Shown: positions 8,160 through 17,039, counted from the first letter of the stretch. The stretch: DNA of 64,000 bases from SIG603 sp044432645 (GCA_044432645.1 JAWXUM010000007.1:1-64000); one strand, 5' to 3'. Translations and numbers: made by a program. The notes: generated from the sequence alone by a model not told the origin.

Positions 8160-9278
8160 TTAGTTAAGAATAGTTACTTCTGTTTCTTTATCGAATAAAT
8201 GCATTTTACTCATTTTGAAAGCGATTGTAGATGTATCGCCAGCTTTAGCTTTAGATGTAGGATCAACACGAGCTGTAATTGCATTACCCTCGCAGTTTAA
8301 GTATAGATAAGTTTCAGCACCCATAAGCTCTGTAACTTCAACTTCAGCTTTACTGTTAGCATTTGCCCATAATTCTAACATTTCTTGTTCGTCATGTACG
8401 TCTTCTGGACGGATACCAAATACAACTTCTTTGCCAACATAAGCGTTTAAGTCTGTTGTAGCACCTGAAAGTTTGTTATCAGGAATAGCAATTTTACTTG
8501 CACCAAATGTTAAGAAGTAACTTGCGCCTTCTTTTACAAGTGTAGCGTCGATAAAGTTCATTTGAGGTGAACCCATAAATCCAGCAACGAATTCATTTAC
8601 TGGTGTATCGTATAAGTTTTGAGGAGTGTCAACTTGTTGAATAAATCCGTCTTTCATAACAACGATTCTATCACCCATTGTCATAGCTTCTGTTTGGTCA
8701 TGAGTAACGTAAATAAATGTTGTACCTAATTTAACGTGAAGTTTAGAGATTTCTGTTCTCATTTGAGCACGTAATTTAGCATCAAGGTTTGATAGAGGTT
8801 CGTCAAGAAGGAAAACTTTAGGGTCACGAACAATAGCACGGCCTAAAGCAACACGTTGACGTTGACCACCAGAAAGAGCTTTTGGTTTTCTATCTAATAA
8901 ATGAGAAATGTCAAGAATTCTAGCAGCTTCTTCAACACGGCGTTTAATTTCGTCTTTAGGAGTTTTACGAAGTTTTAAACCGAAAGCCATGTTATCATAT
9001 ACTGTCATATGAGGATATAGAGCGTAGCTTTGGAAAACCATAGCAATATCTCTATCTTTAGGTGCAACGTCATTAGCTAGTTTTTCGCCAATGTAAAGTT
9101 CACCTTTAGAAATTTCTTCTAGACCAGCAACCATTCTTAGTGTAGTAGATTTACCACAACCAGATGGGCCAACAAGAATGATGAATTCTTTGTCTTCGAT
9201 GTCTAAGCAGAAGTCTGTAACTGCTGTAACGCCACCGTCATAAATTTTGTAAATATTTTTTAATTGAACACTTGCCAT
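8160..9278 (-). CDS. Carbohydrate ABC importer ATPase, MsmX/UgpC type
   Basis: This 372-residue ATPase powers carbohydrate ABC importers from the inner face of the membrane. Walker A is GPSGCGKST (37-45), the signature is LSGGQRQ, Walker B is VFLLDEP and the switch His is in VTHD. The C-terminal third has the MalK-type regulatory (TOBE/OB) domain, including GIRPEDVH. No permease or solute-binding gene is nearby and it has its own terminator. A stand-alone ATPase shared by several sugar importers, as MsmX is in Bacillus, is the likely reading. GGAGG precedes the ATG. Confidence 0.93.
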   Translation of the reverse strand: MASVQLKNIYKIYDGGVTAVTDFCLDIEDKEFIILVGPSGCGKSTTLRMVAGLEEISKGELYIGEKLANDVAPKDRDIAMVFQSYALYPHMTVYDNMAFGLKLRKTPKDEIKRRVEEAARILDISHLLDRKPKALSGGQRQRVALGRAIVRDPKVFLLDEPLSNLDAKLRAQMRTEISKLHVKLGTTFIYVTHDQTEAMTMGDRIVVMKDGFIQQVDTPQNLYDTPVNEFVAGFMGSPQMNFIDATLVKEGASYFLTFGASKIAIPDNKLSGATTDLNAYVGKEVVFGIRPEDVHDEQEMLELWANANSKAEVEVTELMGAETYLYLNCEGNAITARVDPTSKAKAGDTSTIAFKMSKMHLFDKETEVTILN

Positions 9279-9338
9279 TATTTATTCCTCCATTAAATAC
9301 GATATCACTTAATGTATATCTTTAAATTTGTTACACTT

Positions 9339-9347
9339 AGTATACCA
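9339..9347 (-). promoter_or_regulatory. Candidate extended -10 promoter of the sugar ATPase gene
   Basis: On the minus strand a TATACT -10 (9339-9344) is preceded by TGG, giving an extended -10. No good -35 is visible. Confidence 0.35.
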
Positions 9348-9432
9348 AATAAATATTTTTTTTGCTATACTTTATTTACCCAAACTTTATAAAACATTTT
9401 TATGAGAATTAACAAAGCGTAAAAAACGCCGT

Positions 9433-10161
9433 TTAAATTTTGTGTATATCGCCGAAAATTTCTTCTAATTCTTCCTTTTTCAACAGTCTACAGCCTCCTG
9501 TTGGTACTTTAAAGTCCAAAAGTAGACCACCAACTTGTAAGCGTGTCAATTCTAGCACTGTTTTTCCTCTTGCTAAAAACATTCTTTTCACTTGGTGAAA
9601 TTTACCCTCGCATATGCTTAAGTGTACCAAAGACTTATCTTCAGTTTCCCACCATAAATCTGCTGGCATAAAATCTGCTGTTTTTGTTGATAATCCATTT
9701 TTAAACGCTTCTTTGTCTTCTAAGGTAGCCTCTTTATCAAGTTTCGCTTGATAAATTTTGTACACATGTGTTTTAGGTGACATTATTTTATGCGAAAAAT
9801 CACCATCGTTGGTTATAATTAAAAGCCCAGTGGTATCCTTGTCCAATCTGCCAACGGGGAACAATCCTTTGCGCAACAACTCTTTTGGAATTAAATCAAT
9901 AACTGTTTGTTCCGTGTTATCTTTTGTCGCACTAAGGACGCCCTTTGGTTTATTCATCATTATATAGGTATATTGGCTGTAATTTATAACCTCTCCGTTT
10001 AATTTTACAACATTATTTTCAGGGTCAATTTTTGTATCGCTTTTTTTAATAACTACATCATCAACCACAACTAATCCTTTTTTTACAAACTTAGCTGTAT
10101 CTTTTCTTGCGCAAACATTTAAATCTGAAAAAAATTTATCTATCCTTATTTTATTACTCAT
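9433..10161 (-). CDS. RsuA/RluB-family pseudouridine synthase
   Basis: A 242-residue rRNA pseudouridine synthase. The N-terminal S4 RNA-binding domain spans about 1-60 (IRIDKFFSDL...RKDTAKFVKKG). The catalytic domain carries GRLDKDTTGLLIITNDG with the active-site Asp, and the typical HQVKRMF motif near the C terminus. Whether the target is 16S or 23S rRNA cannot be told. Its ATG shares one base with the stop of the upstream DUF4830 gene (TAATG) and has only a weak ribosome site, so translational coupling is likely. Confidence 0.9.
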   Translation of the reverse strand: MSNKIRIDKFFSDLNVCARKDTAKFVKKGLVVVDDVVIKKSDTKIDPENNVVKLNGEVINYSQYTYIMMNKPKGVLSATKDNTEQTVIDLIPKELLRKGLFPVGRLDKDTTGLLIITNDGDFSHKIMSPKTHVYKIYQAKLDKEATLEDKEAFKNGLSTKTADFMPADLWWETEDKSLVHLSICEGKFHQVKRMFLARGKTVLELTRLQVGGLLLDFKVPTGGCRLLKKEELEEIFGDIHKI

Positions 10162-10694
10162 TAATATGTACTTTCTACTACCTGCCCTGCTGTTTCAATA
10201 TTGTCAGTTTCTTCGGTACTGTTTTGGCTGTATGTATACGGCTGACTGTCAATGTCAAATCCATGCATAAATCCGTCAACATCAGAACAATACACATCGC
10301 CACCGATTATAACTCCATCACACACCAACAAAGTTGCGTTAATTTGACTTTCTTCATTTGGGTAGTTTGTTATTTGATAAATATATTGTGTGCAAATAAT
10401 ACCACTATAGGGTAACAAATCAAAGCCTTGTGCAAGTTGCATAGTGTTATAATTTGTGTATACATCGCTAAATTCAGCTGGAATTGTAACTTCTCTTGTA
10501 TCAATTGGCTGATCAGAAACGTCCCAACCAAACGATTCTAAAAACTCTATTCTTTGAGTATTTGTTTCACCGTAATACACTTCTACTTCTTCCACAGTTT
10601 GTTTTGGCAGAAACAAAACTCCACAAATTATCACCACAATAATTAATATAACAGAGATAATTTTTCCTTTATTTGCTTTTACAGAAAATACCAT
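10161..10694 (-). CDS. DUF4830 domain protein with N-terminal membrane anchor
   Basis: A 177-residue protein with one hydrophobic segment (about 12-29) and a short lysine-rich cytoplasmic start, so it is a membrane-anchored extracytoplasmic protein. The soluble part matches my recollection of DUF4830, including FLESFGWDV, the EVTIPAEF segment and a C-terminal DGFMHGF. Function is not known. AAAGGATG precedes the ATG. It overlaps the pseudouridine synthase start by one base, so they form an operon. Confidence 0.8.
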   Translation of the reverse strand: MVFSVKANKGKIISVILIIVVIICGVLFLPKQTVEEVEVYYGETNTQRIEFLESFGWDVSDQPIDTREVTIPAEFSDVYTNYNTMQLAQGFDLLPYSGIICTQYIYQITNYPNEESQINATLLVCDGVIIGGDVYCSDVDGFMHGFDIDSQPYTYSQNSTEETDNIETAGQVVESTY

Positions 10695-10767
10695 TTAATT
10701 CATCCTTTCTTATTTGTGTTTCCACATAGCTTATTTACAAATAATTATGATATGAATTTTAATTATA

Positions 10768-11304
10768 TTACTGAATTTCTGTAATTTTTATTTCATTTCC
10801 TTGCTCTTGAACTGCTGTTATTATAATATCATCAATTCTTTTTTGAAAAATCTTAATATTTTCACAAAGGCAAAAAGCGTTTTCTACCGTTGCATTTTTA
10901 AAACCATATTTAAAACCAGAGCCTACCATTTTAGTAAAAGCCTCTTTAAAGCACCATAGCCTGATAAACTCTTCATTGTAGTTACTAGAATTTAAAAGTG
11001 TTTCAAGTTCCTTGTCACTGCACACTCTTTTAGCAACTGAATTTTTAACAGGCACGATTTTTTGGCAGTCGACTCCGACTTTACCACCTGTCACAACACA
11101 AGCCATGCCTTTTGTGTGGCTTATATTAAAATCAAAATCTAAATCATTTGAATACGGTCTTCCATGAGTTGTTCTTTGTATTTTAATGTTTTCAACATTA
11201 TATCCTTTTATGTTTAAAACTTTATTTAAAAGTAATTGACCTTTTATTTTTTCATCTTCGGTTTCATCGAAAAGATTATAGTATATTTGCAATGTTATCT
11301 CCAT
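10768..11304 (-). CDS. Sfp-type 4'-phosphopantetheinyl transferase
   Basis: Transfers phosphopantetheine from CoA to carrier proteins. The first signature is VGVDCQ, where the usual final Glu is Gln. The second is WCFKEAFTK, with the conserved Lys-Glu. At 178 residues it is a short, single-lobe-repeat-poor member. ATG 11304 is given, but it lacks a clear ribosome site. A TTG at 11292 lies six bases after GGAG and would start MQIYYNLF, closer to the family's usual N terminus, so the shorter form may be real. No polyketide or peptide synthase is nearby, so its target may be the fatty acid carrier protein. Confidence 0.8.
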   Translation of the reverse strand: MEITLQIYYNLFDETEDEKIKGQLLLNKVLNIKGYNVENIKIQRTTHGRPYSNDLDFDFNISHTKGMACVVTGGKVGVDCQKIVPVKNSVAKRVCSDKELETLLNSSNYNEEFIRLWCFKEAFTKMVGSGFKYGFKNATVENAFCLCENIKIFQKRIDDIIITAVQEQGNEIKITEIQ

Positions 11305-11343
11305 TTATTTATAACAGTAGCGAAAAATATTTGCCACTGGATT

Positions 11344-12843
11344 TTATAACTGCGCCCAATTTCTTGATGCATTAACTGCTTTTTGCCAATATTTTGTAGC
11401 GTTGTCAACTTTCTCTTGCTCAAAATTAGGTTTAAACGATTTGTCTAAATTCCAAATTGCTTTCAGCTTTTCTTTGCTTTCCCACACGCCAGTGGCAAGT
11501 CCTGCAAGCATTGCAGCACCTAACGCAGTTGTTTCCATACAAATGGGTCTTTGAACTTCTATTGCTAGCATATCAGCTTGATACTGCATTAAAAATTCAC
11601 TTTTACTTGCGCCCCCGTCCACTTTAAGCGCAGGAATTTTAGCACCACTGTCATGTTCCATAGCTTTGAACAAGTCGCAACTTTCATAAACTATACTTTC
11701 CAAAACTGCTCTTGCAATCTCAGCTTTACCTGTTCCCCTAGTTAATCCTAAAAAACTTCCTCTAGCGTACATATCCCAATAAGGCGCACCTAAACCAGTA
11801 AAAGCAGGAACAAAATAAACTCCACCTGTGCTGTCGATTGTTTCTGCAAGCATGTCGCATTCCTGTGCCGATTTTATAATTTTAAGTTCATCTCTAAGCC
11901 ACTGAATAGCAGAGCCTGCATTAAAAGCACTACCCTCCAAAGCATAACAAACCTCTCCACCAACGCTCCAAGCTATAGTGCTAAGAAGTCCGTTTTGAGA
12001 ATTTATAACCTTGTCACCAGTATTCATCAACGTAAAACAACCTGTACCATATGTATTTTTAGTGCTTCCAACGTCAAAACAACATTGCCCAAACAAAGCT
12101 GCGTGTTGGTCGCCAGCCACACCAGCAATAGGAATTTTAGCACCTAGAACTTCTTGGCTAGTAAAACCACAAATTCCACTTGACTCCACAACCTTAGGCA
12201 GTGCCGACATTGGAATACCTAAATAGTTAATTATTTTCTCGTCCCAACAAAGTTTATGTATATCAAAAATCATGGTTCTTGAAGCATTAGTTACATCGGT
12301 TACAAATTTTTCACCTTTTGTAAGCGAATAAATAAGCCATGTGTCAATTGTTCCAATCCTTAATCTGCCCAGCTTAGACAAATCCTTAGCTTTTGGAACA
12401 TTGTCCATTATCCATTTCATTTTAGTACCTGAAAAATAAGGATCTACCAAAAGTCCTGTAGTTTCTTTTATGTAATCTTTTAGTCCGTCATTCACTAATT
12501 CTTCGCATATATAATCTGTTCTTCTACACTGCCAAACTATGGCGTTATAAATTGGTATTCCAGTTTCACTGTCCCAAGCAACTGTTGTTTCCCTTTGGTT
12601 AGTTATTCCAACAGCTTCAATTTGATTAATTTCAATATTCGAGTTTGTTAAAGCCTGTCTAACAGCATCTAATTGACTTTGTAAAATTTCTAGAGCGTCG
12701 TGTTCAACGAATGATGGTTTTGGATAATATTGTTTGAACTCATTTTGACCAACACCAACTATTTCACCGTTCGAATTAAAAACTATTGCTCTTGAACTTG
12801 TTGTTCCTTGGTCTAAAGACAATACATATTTCACTTTTTCCAT
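11344..12843 (-). CDS. glpK: Glycerol kinase
   Basis: Phosphorylates glycerol to glycerol 3-phosphate with ATP. The 499-residue length is standard. Visible motifs are the N-terminal phosphate-binding LDQGTTSSRAIVF, the WQCRR segment, GVAGDQHAALFGQ and the FGGY signature region near VPAFTGLGAPYWD. The ribosome site GGAAGGTG stands about 11 bases before the ATG. No glpF or glpD is adjacent; gpsA 6 kb away makes the same product from dihydroxyacetone phosphate. Confidence 0.96.
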   Translation of the reverse strand: MEKVKYVLSLDQGTTSSRAIVFNSNGEIVGVGQNEFKQYYPKPSFVEHDALEILQSQLDAVRQALTNSNIEINQIEAVGITNQRETTVAWDSETGIPIYNAIVWQCRRTDYICEELVNDGLKDYIKETTGLLVDPYFSGTKMKWIMDNVPKAKDLSKLGRLRIGTIDTWLIYSLTKGEKFVTDVTNASRTMIFDIHKLCWDEKIINYLGIPMSALPKVVESSGICGFTSQEVLGAKIPIAGVAGDQHAALFGQCCFDVGSTKNTYGTGCFTLMNTGDKVINSQNGLLSTIAWSVGGEVCYALEGSAFNAGSAIQWLRDELKIIKSAQECDMLAETIDSTGGVYFVPAFTGLGAPYWDMYARGSFLGLTRGTGKAEIARAVLESIVYESCDLFKAMEHDSGAKIPALKVDGGASKSEFLMQYQADMLAIEVQRPICMETTALGAAMLAGLATGVWESKEKLKAIWNLDKSFKPNFEQEKVDNATKYWQKAVNASRNWAQL

Positions 12844-12867
12844 ATTCTAAAACACACCTTCCATATT

Positions 12868-13386
12868 TTACTTTCTGAATTTGTTCGCAAATTTTTCTAC
12901 CAAATTAATTGCTTTTATATTGTCTGGTAAAACTTCGTATTTCACCACCCAATTCGGTTCTATTTTTTCTAAAATAGCTTGTGGGAATTTATAATGCTCT
13001 TGACTTTTATGATTTTTTAACTCTTCTATAAGGTGACTGTATTTTCTTGTATTTACTTCTTCAAAAGCTGTTGCAATTTTTGTGTAATCATAAGGTTTTG
13101 AGAACTTACAAGCATACATAAAATCTGCCCAAGTTCCAAATTCTGTGTATTTTATATATTCATCTGGCACATTTAGCGTAAATTTCACTGTACCTGAAAC
13201 TCTGCCAGAGGTATTTTGCTTTCTTCCTTTTACAACTGCAAAAACAGGACAAGCGCATTTTAAGTTTAGCATGTCGATTAAAGCTGCGTATTCTCTTTTA
13301 AACGATATGCTTGGTTTTGCTAAATAAGTCTTTTTGTTTTCTAATATATTAAGTACTGCTTTTGATTGATATGTTATTAATATCAT
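12868..13386 (-). CDS. Unknown protein, possibly DUF3841-like
   Basis: A 172-residue soluble protein that I do not firmly recognise. The N terminus (MILITYQSKAVLNILENK) and the later VKFTLNV...FGTWADF block are laid out like DUF3841 proteins, but key tryptophans of that family are missing, so this is only a hint. A conserved-looking CACPVFAVVKGRK segment sits near residue 50. AAAGGAAA precedes the ATG. The gene follows the ADP-ribosylglycohydrolase by 31 bases on the same strand and is probably co-transcribed with it, which may point to a shared role. Confidence 0.6.
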   Translation of the reverse strand: MILITYQSKAVLNILENKKTYLAKPSISFKREYAALIDMLNLKCACPVFAVVKGRKQNTSGRVSGTVKFTLNVPDEYIKYTEFGTWADFMYACKFSKPYDYTKIATAFEEVNTRKYSHLIEELKNHKSQEHYKFPQAILEKIEPNWVVKYEVLPDNIKAINLVEKFANKFRK

Positions 13387-13417
13387 ATATTTCCTTTCAT
13401 TAAACTTACTAAGGGTA

Positions 13418-14209
13418 TTAATATTTCTTTATCGCCCATTCGTAAAGTAGCTTATCAAAATCGCCAAATCTACCTGGCGTTATTAAATATCTTTTCACTA
13501 ATTCTTCGTTTGGCATTTTCGTTGTGCCATAAAAAGCTTCTGCTACAGAGCCTGAAATACAACACACAGTGTCTGTATCACATTTTATGCTAAAAGCTTT
13601 TCTCATGCAACTTTCCCAACTATCACTTTCCAAAAAACAACGTATAGCTATTGGCATAGAGCCGTCAGCCGTTGCGTCAAACTTTCCAAAAGGTTTGTAA
13701 CAAACAAGAGGGATACATACTTTATAACGATAGTTTTTCCTTAGGTATTTTTCTATATCTTTTTTAGTATAGCCATTTTTAGCTAGATATATCATTCCAG
13801 CTGTCGCCCTTGCAGCAGCTATTCCCCGTGGGTGGTCGTGAGTACAAATAGAGCTTAGTTCTGCTTGTTTTTCTACTTCTTCCAAACTGTTAAAATATTC
13901 ACCTATAAAACTAACACGCATAGCAGAACCGTTGCCGTAACTGTTGTAACCTTTTTGAGAACCAGTATCAAGCCATTTCAAAAACATGTCACCATAGCCA
14001 GCTTTGCGGTATCTGTTGCCAAACATTTTGTAAGCTTTTGCGTAATCTATATCGTTTAAAATTGCATATTTAGTTGCAACTGTTAAAACAGTATCGTCTG
14101 TAAAACGACAACCAGAAGTAAACAAGTTCACAGTGTAAGCATTAAAACCTTGTGGTTTAGAAAACTCATATTTAGAGCCTACAATATCGCCTAATATTGC
14201 ACCATACAT
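13418..14209 (-). CDS. ADP-ribosylglycohydrolase family protein
   Basis: A 263-residue member of the ADP-ribosylglycohydrolase (DraG/ARH) fold, which removes ADP-ribose from proteins or other acceptors using magnesium. It begins with GAILGDIVGSKYE, has the metal-binding FTDDT motif near residue 37, SICTHDHP in the middle and CDTDTVCCISGS near the C terminus, the second metal site. All expected metal ligands appear to be present. The ATG has an AAAGGCG site. The target is unknown; no nif genes are present, so a DraG nitrogenase role is unlikely. Confidence 0.9.
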   Translation of the reverse strand: MYGAILGDIVGSKYEFSKPQGFNAYTVNLFTSGCRFTDDTVLTVATKYAILNDIDYAKAYKMFGNRYRKAGYGDMFLKWLDTGSQKGYNSYGNGSAMRVSFIGEYFNSLEEVEKQAELSSICTHDHPRGIAAARATAGMIYLAKNGYTKKDIEKYLRKNYRYKVCIPLVCYKPFGKFDATADGSMPIAIRCFLESDSWESCMRKAFSIKCDTDTVCCISGSVAEAFYGTTKMPNEELVKRYLITPGRFGDFDKLLYEWAIKKY

Positions 14210-14252
14210 CTTTATTATCGCCTTTCGTTTTATAGTTACTTAATTTTAACAT

Positions 14253-14293
14253 AAAAAAAGTCAAGTTTCTACCCTTTTAGGAAGAAACTTGAC
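14253..14293 (-). terminator. Terminator behind the feo cluster
   Basis: GTCAAGTTTCT/AGAAACTTGAC hairpin (14260-14293) with seven T on the minus-strand 3' side. It ends the feoB transcript before the ADP-ribosylglycohydrolase gene. Confidence 0.85.
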
Positions 14294-14299
14294 AGATTT

Positions 14300-14518
14300 T
14301 TATTTATTAGAACCATTACAACTAGAACAATGTGCGCAATTTCCAGAACAAGCATGTTGTTCGGTGTTTTGCACTATGTTCGCTTTGCGTTTTTCTGCAC
14401 AAGTTTTGCTGTGTATACAACCTATGCATTTTTCGCCGTTTCTTTTAGCTTTAACTATATAACCTATAGCACAAGCCAAAATCGCAATTATTATAATTGC
14501 TATAATGATGTCATACAT
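14300..14518 (-). CDS. FeoB-associated Cys-rich membrane protein
   Basis: A 72-residue protein with one N-terminal membrane helix (about 4-22) and a Cys-rich tail (CIGC, KTC, then CSGNCAHCSSC). This is the layout of the FeoB-associated Cys-rich proteins found next to feoB in Firmicutes, thought to assist ferrous iron uptake in an unknown way. It follows feoB by 9 bases, has AAGGTG before its ATG and is ended by a strong terminator. Confidence 0.85.
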   Translation of the reverse strand: MYDIIIAIIIIAILACAIGYIVKAKRNGEKCIGCIHSKTCAEKRKANIVQNTEQHACSGNCAHCSSCNGSNK

Positions 14519-14527
14519 AATATCACC

Positions 14528-16528
14528 TTAAGCTTTTGTAGAAGCTTTGCCACTTAATTTGTACTCGTTAATTTTAGCATCGCCTTTTTTGCAAAGGTAA
14601 ACTACTATACCAACCATAACAGCTACTGCAATTAAACCAGGAATAAATCCAGCGCCTACAGCACCAGTTGTGATAAGTGTACCGATTTGGTAAACTAAAA
14701 ATGCAACAACATAACCAGTACCAAATTGAAGTGCGATACCACCCCATAGCCATTTAGCTGATTTCATTTCTGAATTCATAGCACCGATAGCTGCAAAACA
14801 AGGAGGAGTAAATAGGTTGAACATTAGGTAAGCTAGTGCAGCTACTGCTGTTAATCCCATAACTGCTGCGATTTCGCTTTCGCCACCTGTTAGTTCTAAA
14901 TCTTCGTTAATAAATGATGAAACACTGTAAACAACTGCTAATGTACCAACTACGTTTTCTTTAGCTATAAAGCCTGTTACAGCAGCTGCTGCAAGTTGCC
15001 ATACGCCAAAACCTAGAGGTATAAATAATATTGCAAATGGAGTTGCAATACCTGCAAGAATTGAAGTGTTTTCCATGCCTTCTTCAACTAGTTGGAATGA
15101 CCAGTTAAAGCTTTGCATAATTTGAACAGCTGCGTTACAAACAAGGATGATTGTACCTGCTTTGATAATGAAAGCTTTAGCACGCTCTAACATTGAAAGA
15201 GCAGCTCTTTTAAAGCTAGGAACCTTATATTCAGGAAGCTCGATAATAAAGAAAGATTTTCTTGATTTTGTTCCTGTAATTTTCATAATTAGTAAAGCAC
15301 CTAAAAGTATAAATGCGATACCACAGAAATACATTAGTGTGCCAACCCAACTTGCATCTGCAAAGAATACACCAGCGAAAAGTGCAATAACTGGAAGTTT
15401 AGCACCACAAGGCATAAAAGGAGTTAGCATTGCAGTTGCACGACGTTCTCTTTCGTTTTTGATTGTACGAGAAGCCATAACACCAGGAATAGCACAACCT
15501 GTACCAATAACCATAGGGATAATTGATTTACCAGATAGACCTACTTTTTTAAGAAATCTATCCATAACAACTGCTACTCTAGCCATGTAACCACAGTCTT
15601 CAAGTAAAGCAATTAAGAAATACATAACCATAACAAGTGGTAAGAAACCGATAACAGCACCAACACCACCGATAATACCATCAACTAATAAAGCTGATAA
15701 GAAGTCGTTTGAACCTTCTAGAAGTCCGCCTGCAAATTCAGCAAACATATCTATATATCCACAAAGCCAGTCAGCAATCCATACACCAACAGTTGCTTGA
15801 GAAATGTAGAAAACTGCCCACATTACAACTGCGAAAATTGGAATACCAATCCATTTATGTGCTAAAACAGCATCAATTTTATCTTGTTTATTTGTTTCGC
15901 TTGTTAAAACTTTTCTTGTTTCAGTTTTAGAAACAACAGTGTTTACAAAGTCAAATCTTTTTTTATCAGCGTCTTCAACAGCTTTTTTGCTATGTAAATC
16001 AATATCGCCTTGTGCAAAAGGAGCTGTTTGTGATTTGCCAGCTAGTTCAATAACTTCTTCTACAAGTTTATCAAGTCCTTTAGCAGTTTCAGCAACAGTT
16101 TCTACAACTGGGCAACCAAGTGTAGCTGATAATTTAGCAACATCAATTTTTGTGCCTTTTTTCTTGTTAATGTCAACTTTATTCAAAGCGACTACAACAG
16201 GAATACCAATTTCTAAAAGCTGAGTTGTAAAGAAAAGGCTACGGCTTAAGTTTGTAGCGTCCACAATGTTAATAATAACATCTGGATTTTCATTTTTTAC
16301 ATAAGTACTTGTAATACTTTCCTCAGAAGTGAACGGTGACATTGAATATGCACCAGGAAGGTCAACTGCAATTACACCATTTGTTTTGTCAAAACTTCCT
16401 TTAATTTTACTTTCTTTTTTGTCAACTGTAACGCCAGCCCAGTTACCTACATGTTCAGTACGACCTGTTAAGGCGTTGTAAAGTGTAGTTTTACCACTGT
16501 TCGGATTACCTGTAAGTGCTACTCTCAT
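14528..16528 (-). CDS. feoB: Ferrous iron transporter FeoB
   Basis: The main Fe(II) importer of the inner membrane. The N-terminal G domain has G1 GNPNSGKTT (7-15), the WAGVTVDKK G2 region, DLPGAYS (G3) and NKVD (G4). From about residue 230 the rest is a polytopic membrane part with the conserved Cys-Gly pair in GTGCAIPG and PFMPCGAKLP. At 666 residues it is within the clostridial range. AAAGGGAG precedes the ATG. Two TTAGC-N4-GCTAA boxes lie 31-76 bases upstream, so iron-dependent repression separate from feoA is likely. Confidence 0.97.
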   Translation of the reverse strand: MRVALTGNPNSGKTTLYNALTGRTEHVGNWAGVTVDKKESKIKGSFDKTNGVIAVDLPGAYSMSPFTSEESITSTYVKNENPDVIINIVDATNLSRSLFFTTQLLEIGIPVVVALNKVDINKKKGTKIDVAKLSATLGCPVVETVAETAKGLDKLVEEVIELAGKSQTAPFAQGDIDLHSKKAVEDADKKRFDFVNTVVSKTETRKVLTSETNKQDKIDAVLAHKWIGIPIFAVVMWAVFYISQATVGVWIADWLCGYIDMFAEFAGGLLEGSNDFLSALLVDGIIGGVGAVIGFLPLVMVMYFLIALLEDCGYMARVAVVMDRFLKKVGLSGKSIIPMVIGTGCAIPGVMASRTIKNERERRATAMLTPFMPCGAKLPVIALFAGVFFADASWVGTLMYFCGIAFILLGALLIMKITGTKSRKSFFIIELPEYKVPSFKRAALSMLERAKAFIIKAGTIILVCNAAVQIMQSFNWSFQLVEEGMENTSILAGIATPFAILFIPLGFGVWQLAAAAVTGFIAKENVVGTLAVVYSVSSFINEDLELTGGESEIAAVMGLTAVAALAYLMFNLFTPPCFAAIGAMNSEMKSAKWLWGGIALQFGTGYVVAFLVYQIGTLITTGAVGAGFIPGLIAVAVMVGIVVYLCKKGDAKINEYKLSGKASTKA

Positions 16529-16558
16529 TATATTACTCCCTTTAAATTTTTATATAAA

Positions 16559-16572
16559 TTAGCTTTTGCTAA
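16559..16572 (-). promoter_or_regulatory. Iron-box-like operator 1 (feoB)
   Basis: TTAGC-TTTT-GCTAA, 31-44 bases before feoB. It shares the TTAGC-N4-GCTAA form with two other sites in the cluster. Confidence 0.65.
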
Positions 16573-16590
16573 CTTTTAACATAAGAAAAA

Positions 16591-16604
16591 TTAGCATTAG
16601 CTAA
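16591..16604 (-). promoter_or_regulatory. Iron-box-like operator 2 (feoB)
   Basis: TTAGC-ATTA-GCTAA, extended by AA and TT flanks. It is centred 32 bases (about three helical turns) from operator 1, which would put both on the same DNA face. Confidence 0.65.
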
Positions 16605-16615
16605 TTCTTTGTCTG

Positions 16616-16643
16616 TAAAAAAACTATTCGAATGAATAGTTTT
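16616..16643 (-). terminator. Terminator between feoA and feoB
   Basis: AAACTATTC/GAATAGTTT hairpin followed on the minus strand by a run of T. It lies just after the feoA stop and upstream of the feoB operators, so feoB seems to have its own promoter. Confidence 0.55.
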
Positions 16644-16650
16644 AAACCCT

Positions 16651-16863
16651 TTATATCATGATAGCTGTTGCTAAATCTTCATCAACATTATATCTGCTAT
16701 CTTTTATAGAAAGCACATATCCACCACCAATATGGGACACAACAGTAATAGGTTGTCCCTCATAACAGCCAAGCGTAAACAAAAAATCATTAAGCTCTTC
16801 GTCATCTGTATTTATACCTTTTACTATATACTCTAAACCAATTTCTGCATTTGATAAATTCAT
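16651..16863 (-). CDS. feoA: FeoA family protein
   Basis: A 70-residue SH3-like cytoplasmic protein that assists FeoB. The pattern of an N-terminal GLEYIVKGI strand, a short acidic helix (DDEELNDFLFTLGCYEGQ), PITVV and a C-terminal DLATAIMI is that of FeoA. AGAGG precedes the ATG. Its promoter is overlapped by an iron-box-like operator, and the DtxR-family gene is divergent from it. Confidence 0.88.
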   Translation of the reverse strand: MNLSNAEIGLEYIVKGINTDDEELNDFLFTLGCYEGQPITVVSHIGGGYVLSIKDSRYNVDEDLATAIMI

Positions 16864-16910
16864 AAAAACCTCTTTTAAAACGAAATTTTAAACTTTTTTA
16901 TTTCTTTCTT

Positions 16911-16939
16911 ATATTAGCACTCGCTAACCTGTTTGTCAA
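16911..16939 (-). promoter_or_regulatory. feoA promoter with overlapping iron-box-like operator 3
   Basis: On the minus strand TTGACA (16934-16939) and TAATAT (16911-16916) are spaced by exactly 17 bases. The operator TTAGC-ACTC-GCTAA (16914-16927) covers the -10 and most of the spacer, a classic repression geometry. Confidence 0.75.
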
Positions 16940-16982
16940 TAGCTTTTTACAAAAAATTAATATTTATTTTTCTTTATTTGTG

Positions 16983-17011
16983 TTGCTAAGTGTTTTAAAT
17001 TATGTTAAAAT
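16983..17011 (+). promoter_or_regulatory. Promoter of the DtxR-family regulator
   Basis: TTGCTA (16983-16988) and TAAAAT (17006-17011), 17 bases apart. A lone half-site GCTAA overlaps the -35. Confidence 0.55.
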
Positions 17012-17039
17012 ATTAATAATACTTTTTAGGGGGACGATT

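Noticed and set aside
13865..14059. Many plus- and minus-strand frames of 60-150 codons inside larger genes
   Set aside because: They are antisense or out-of-frame shadows of recognised genes without ribosome sites or family motifs.
12868..14209. DarT/DarG toxin-antitoxin pair
   Set aside because: The unknown protein lacks DarT motifs, and the hydrolase is of the DraG/ARH fold rather than a macrodomain.
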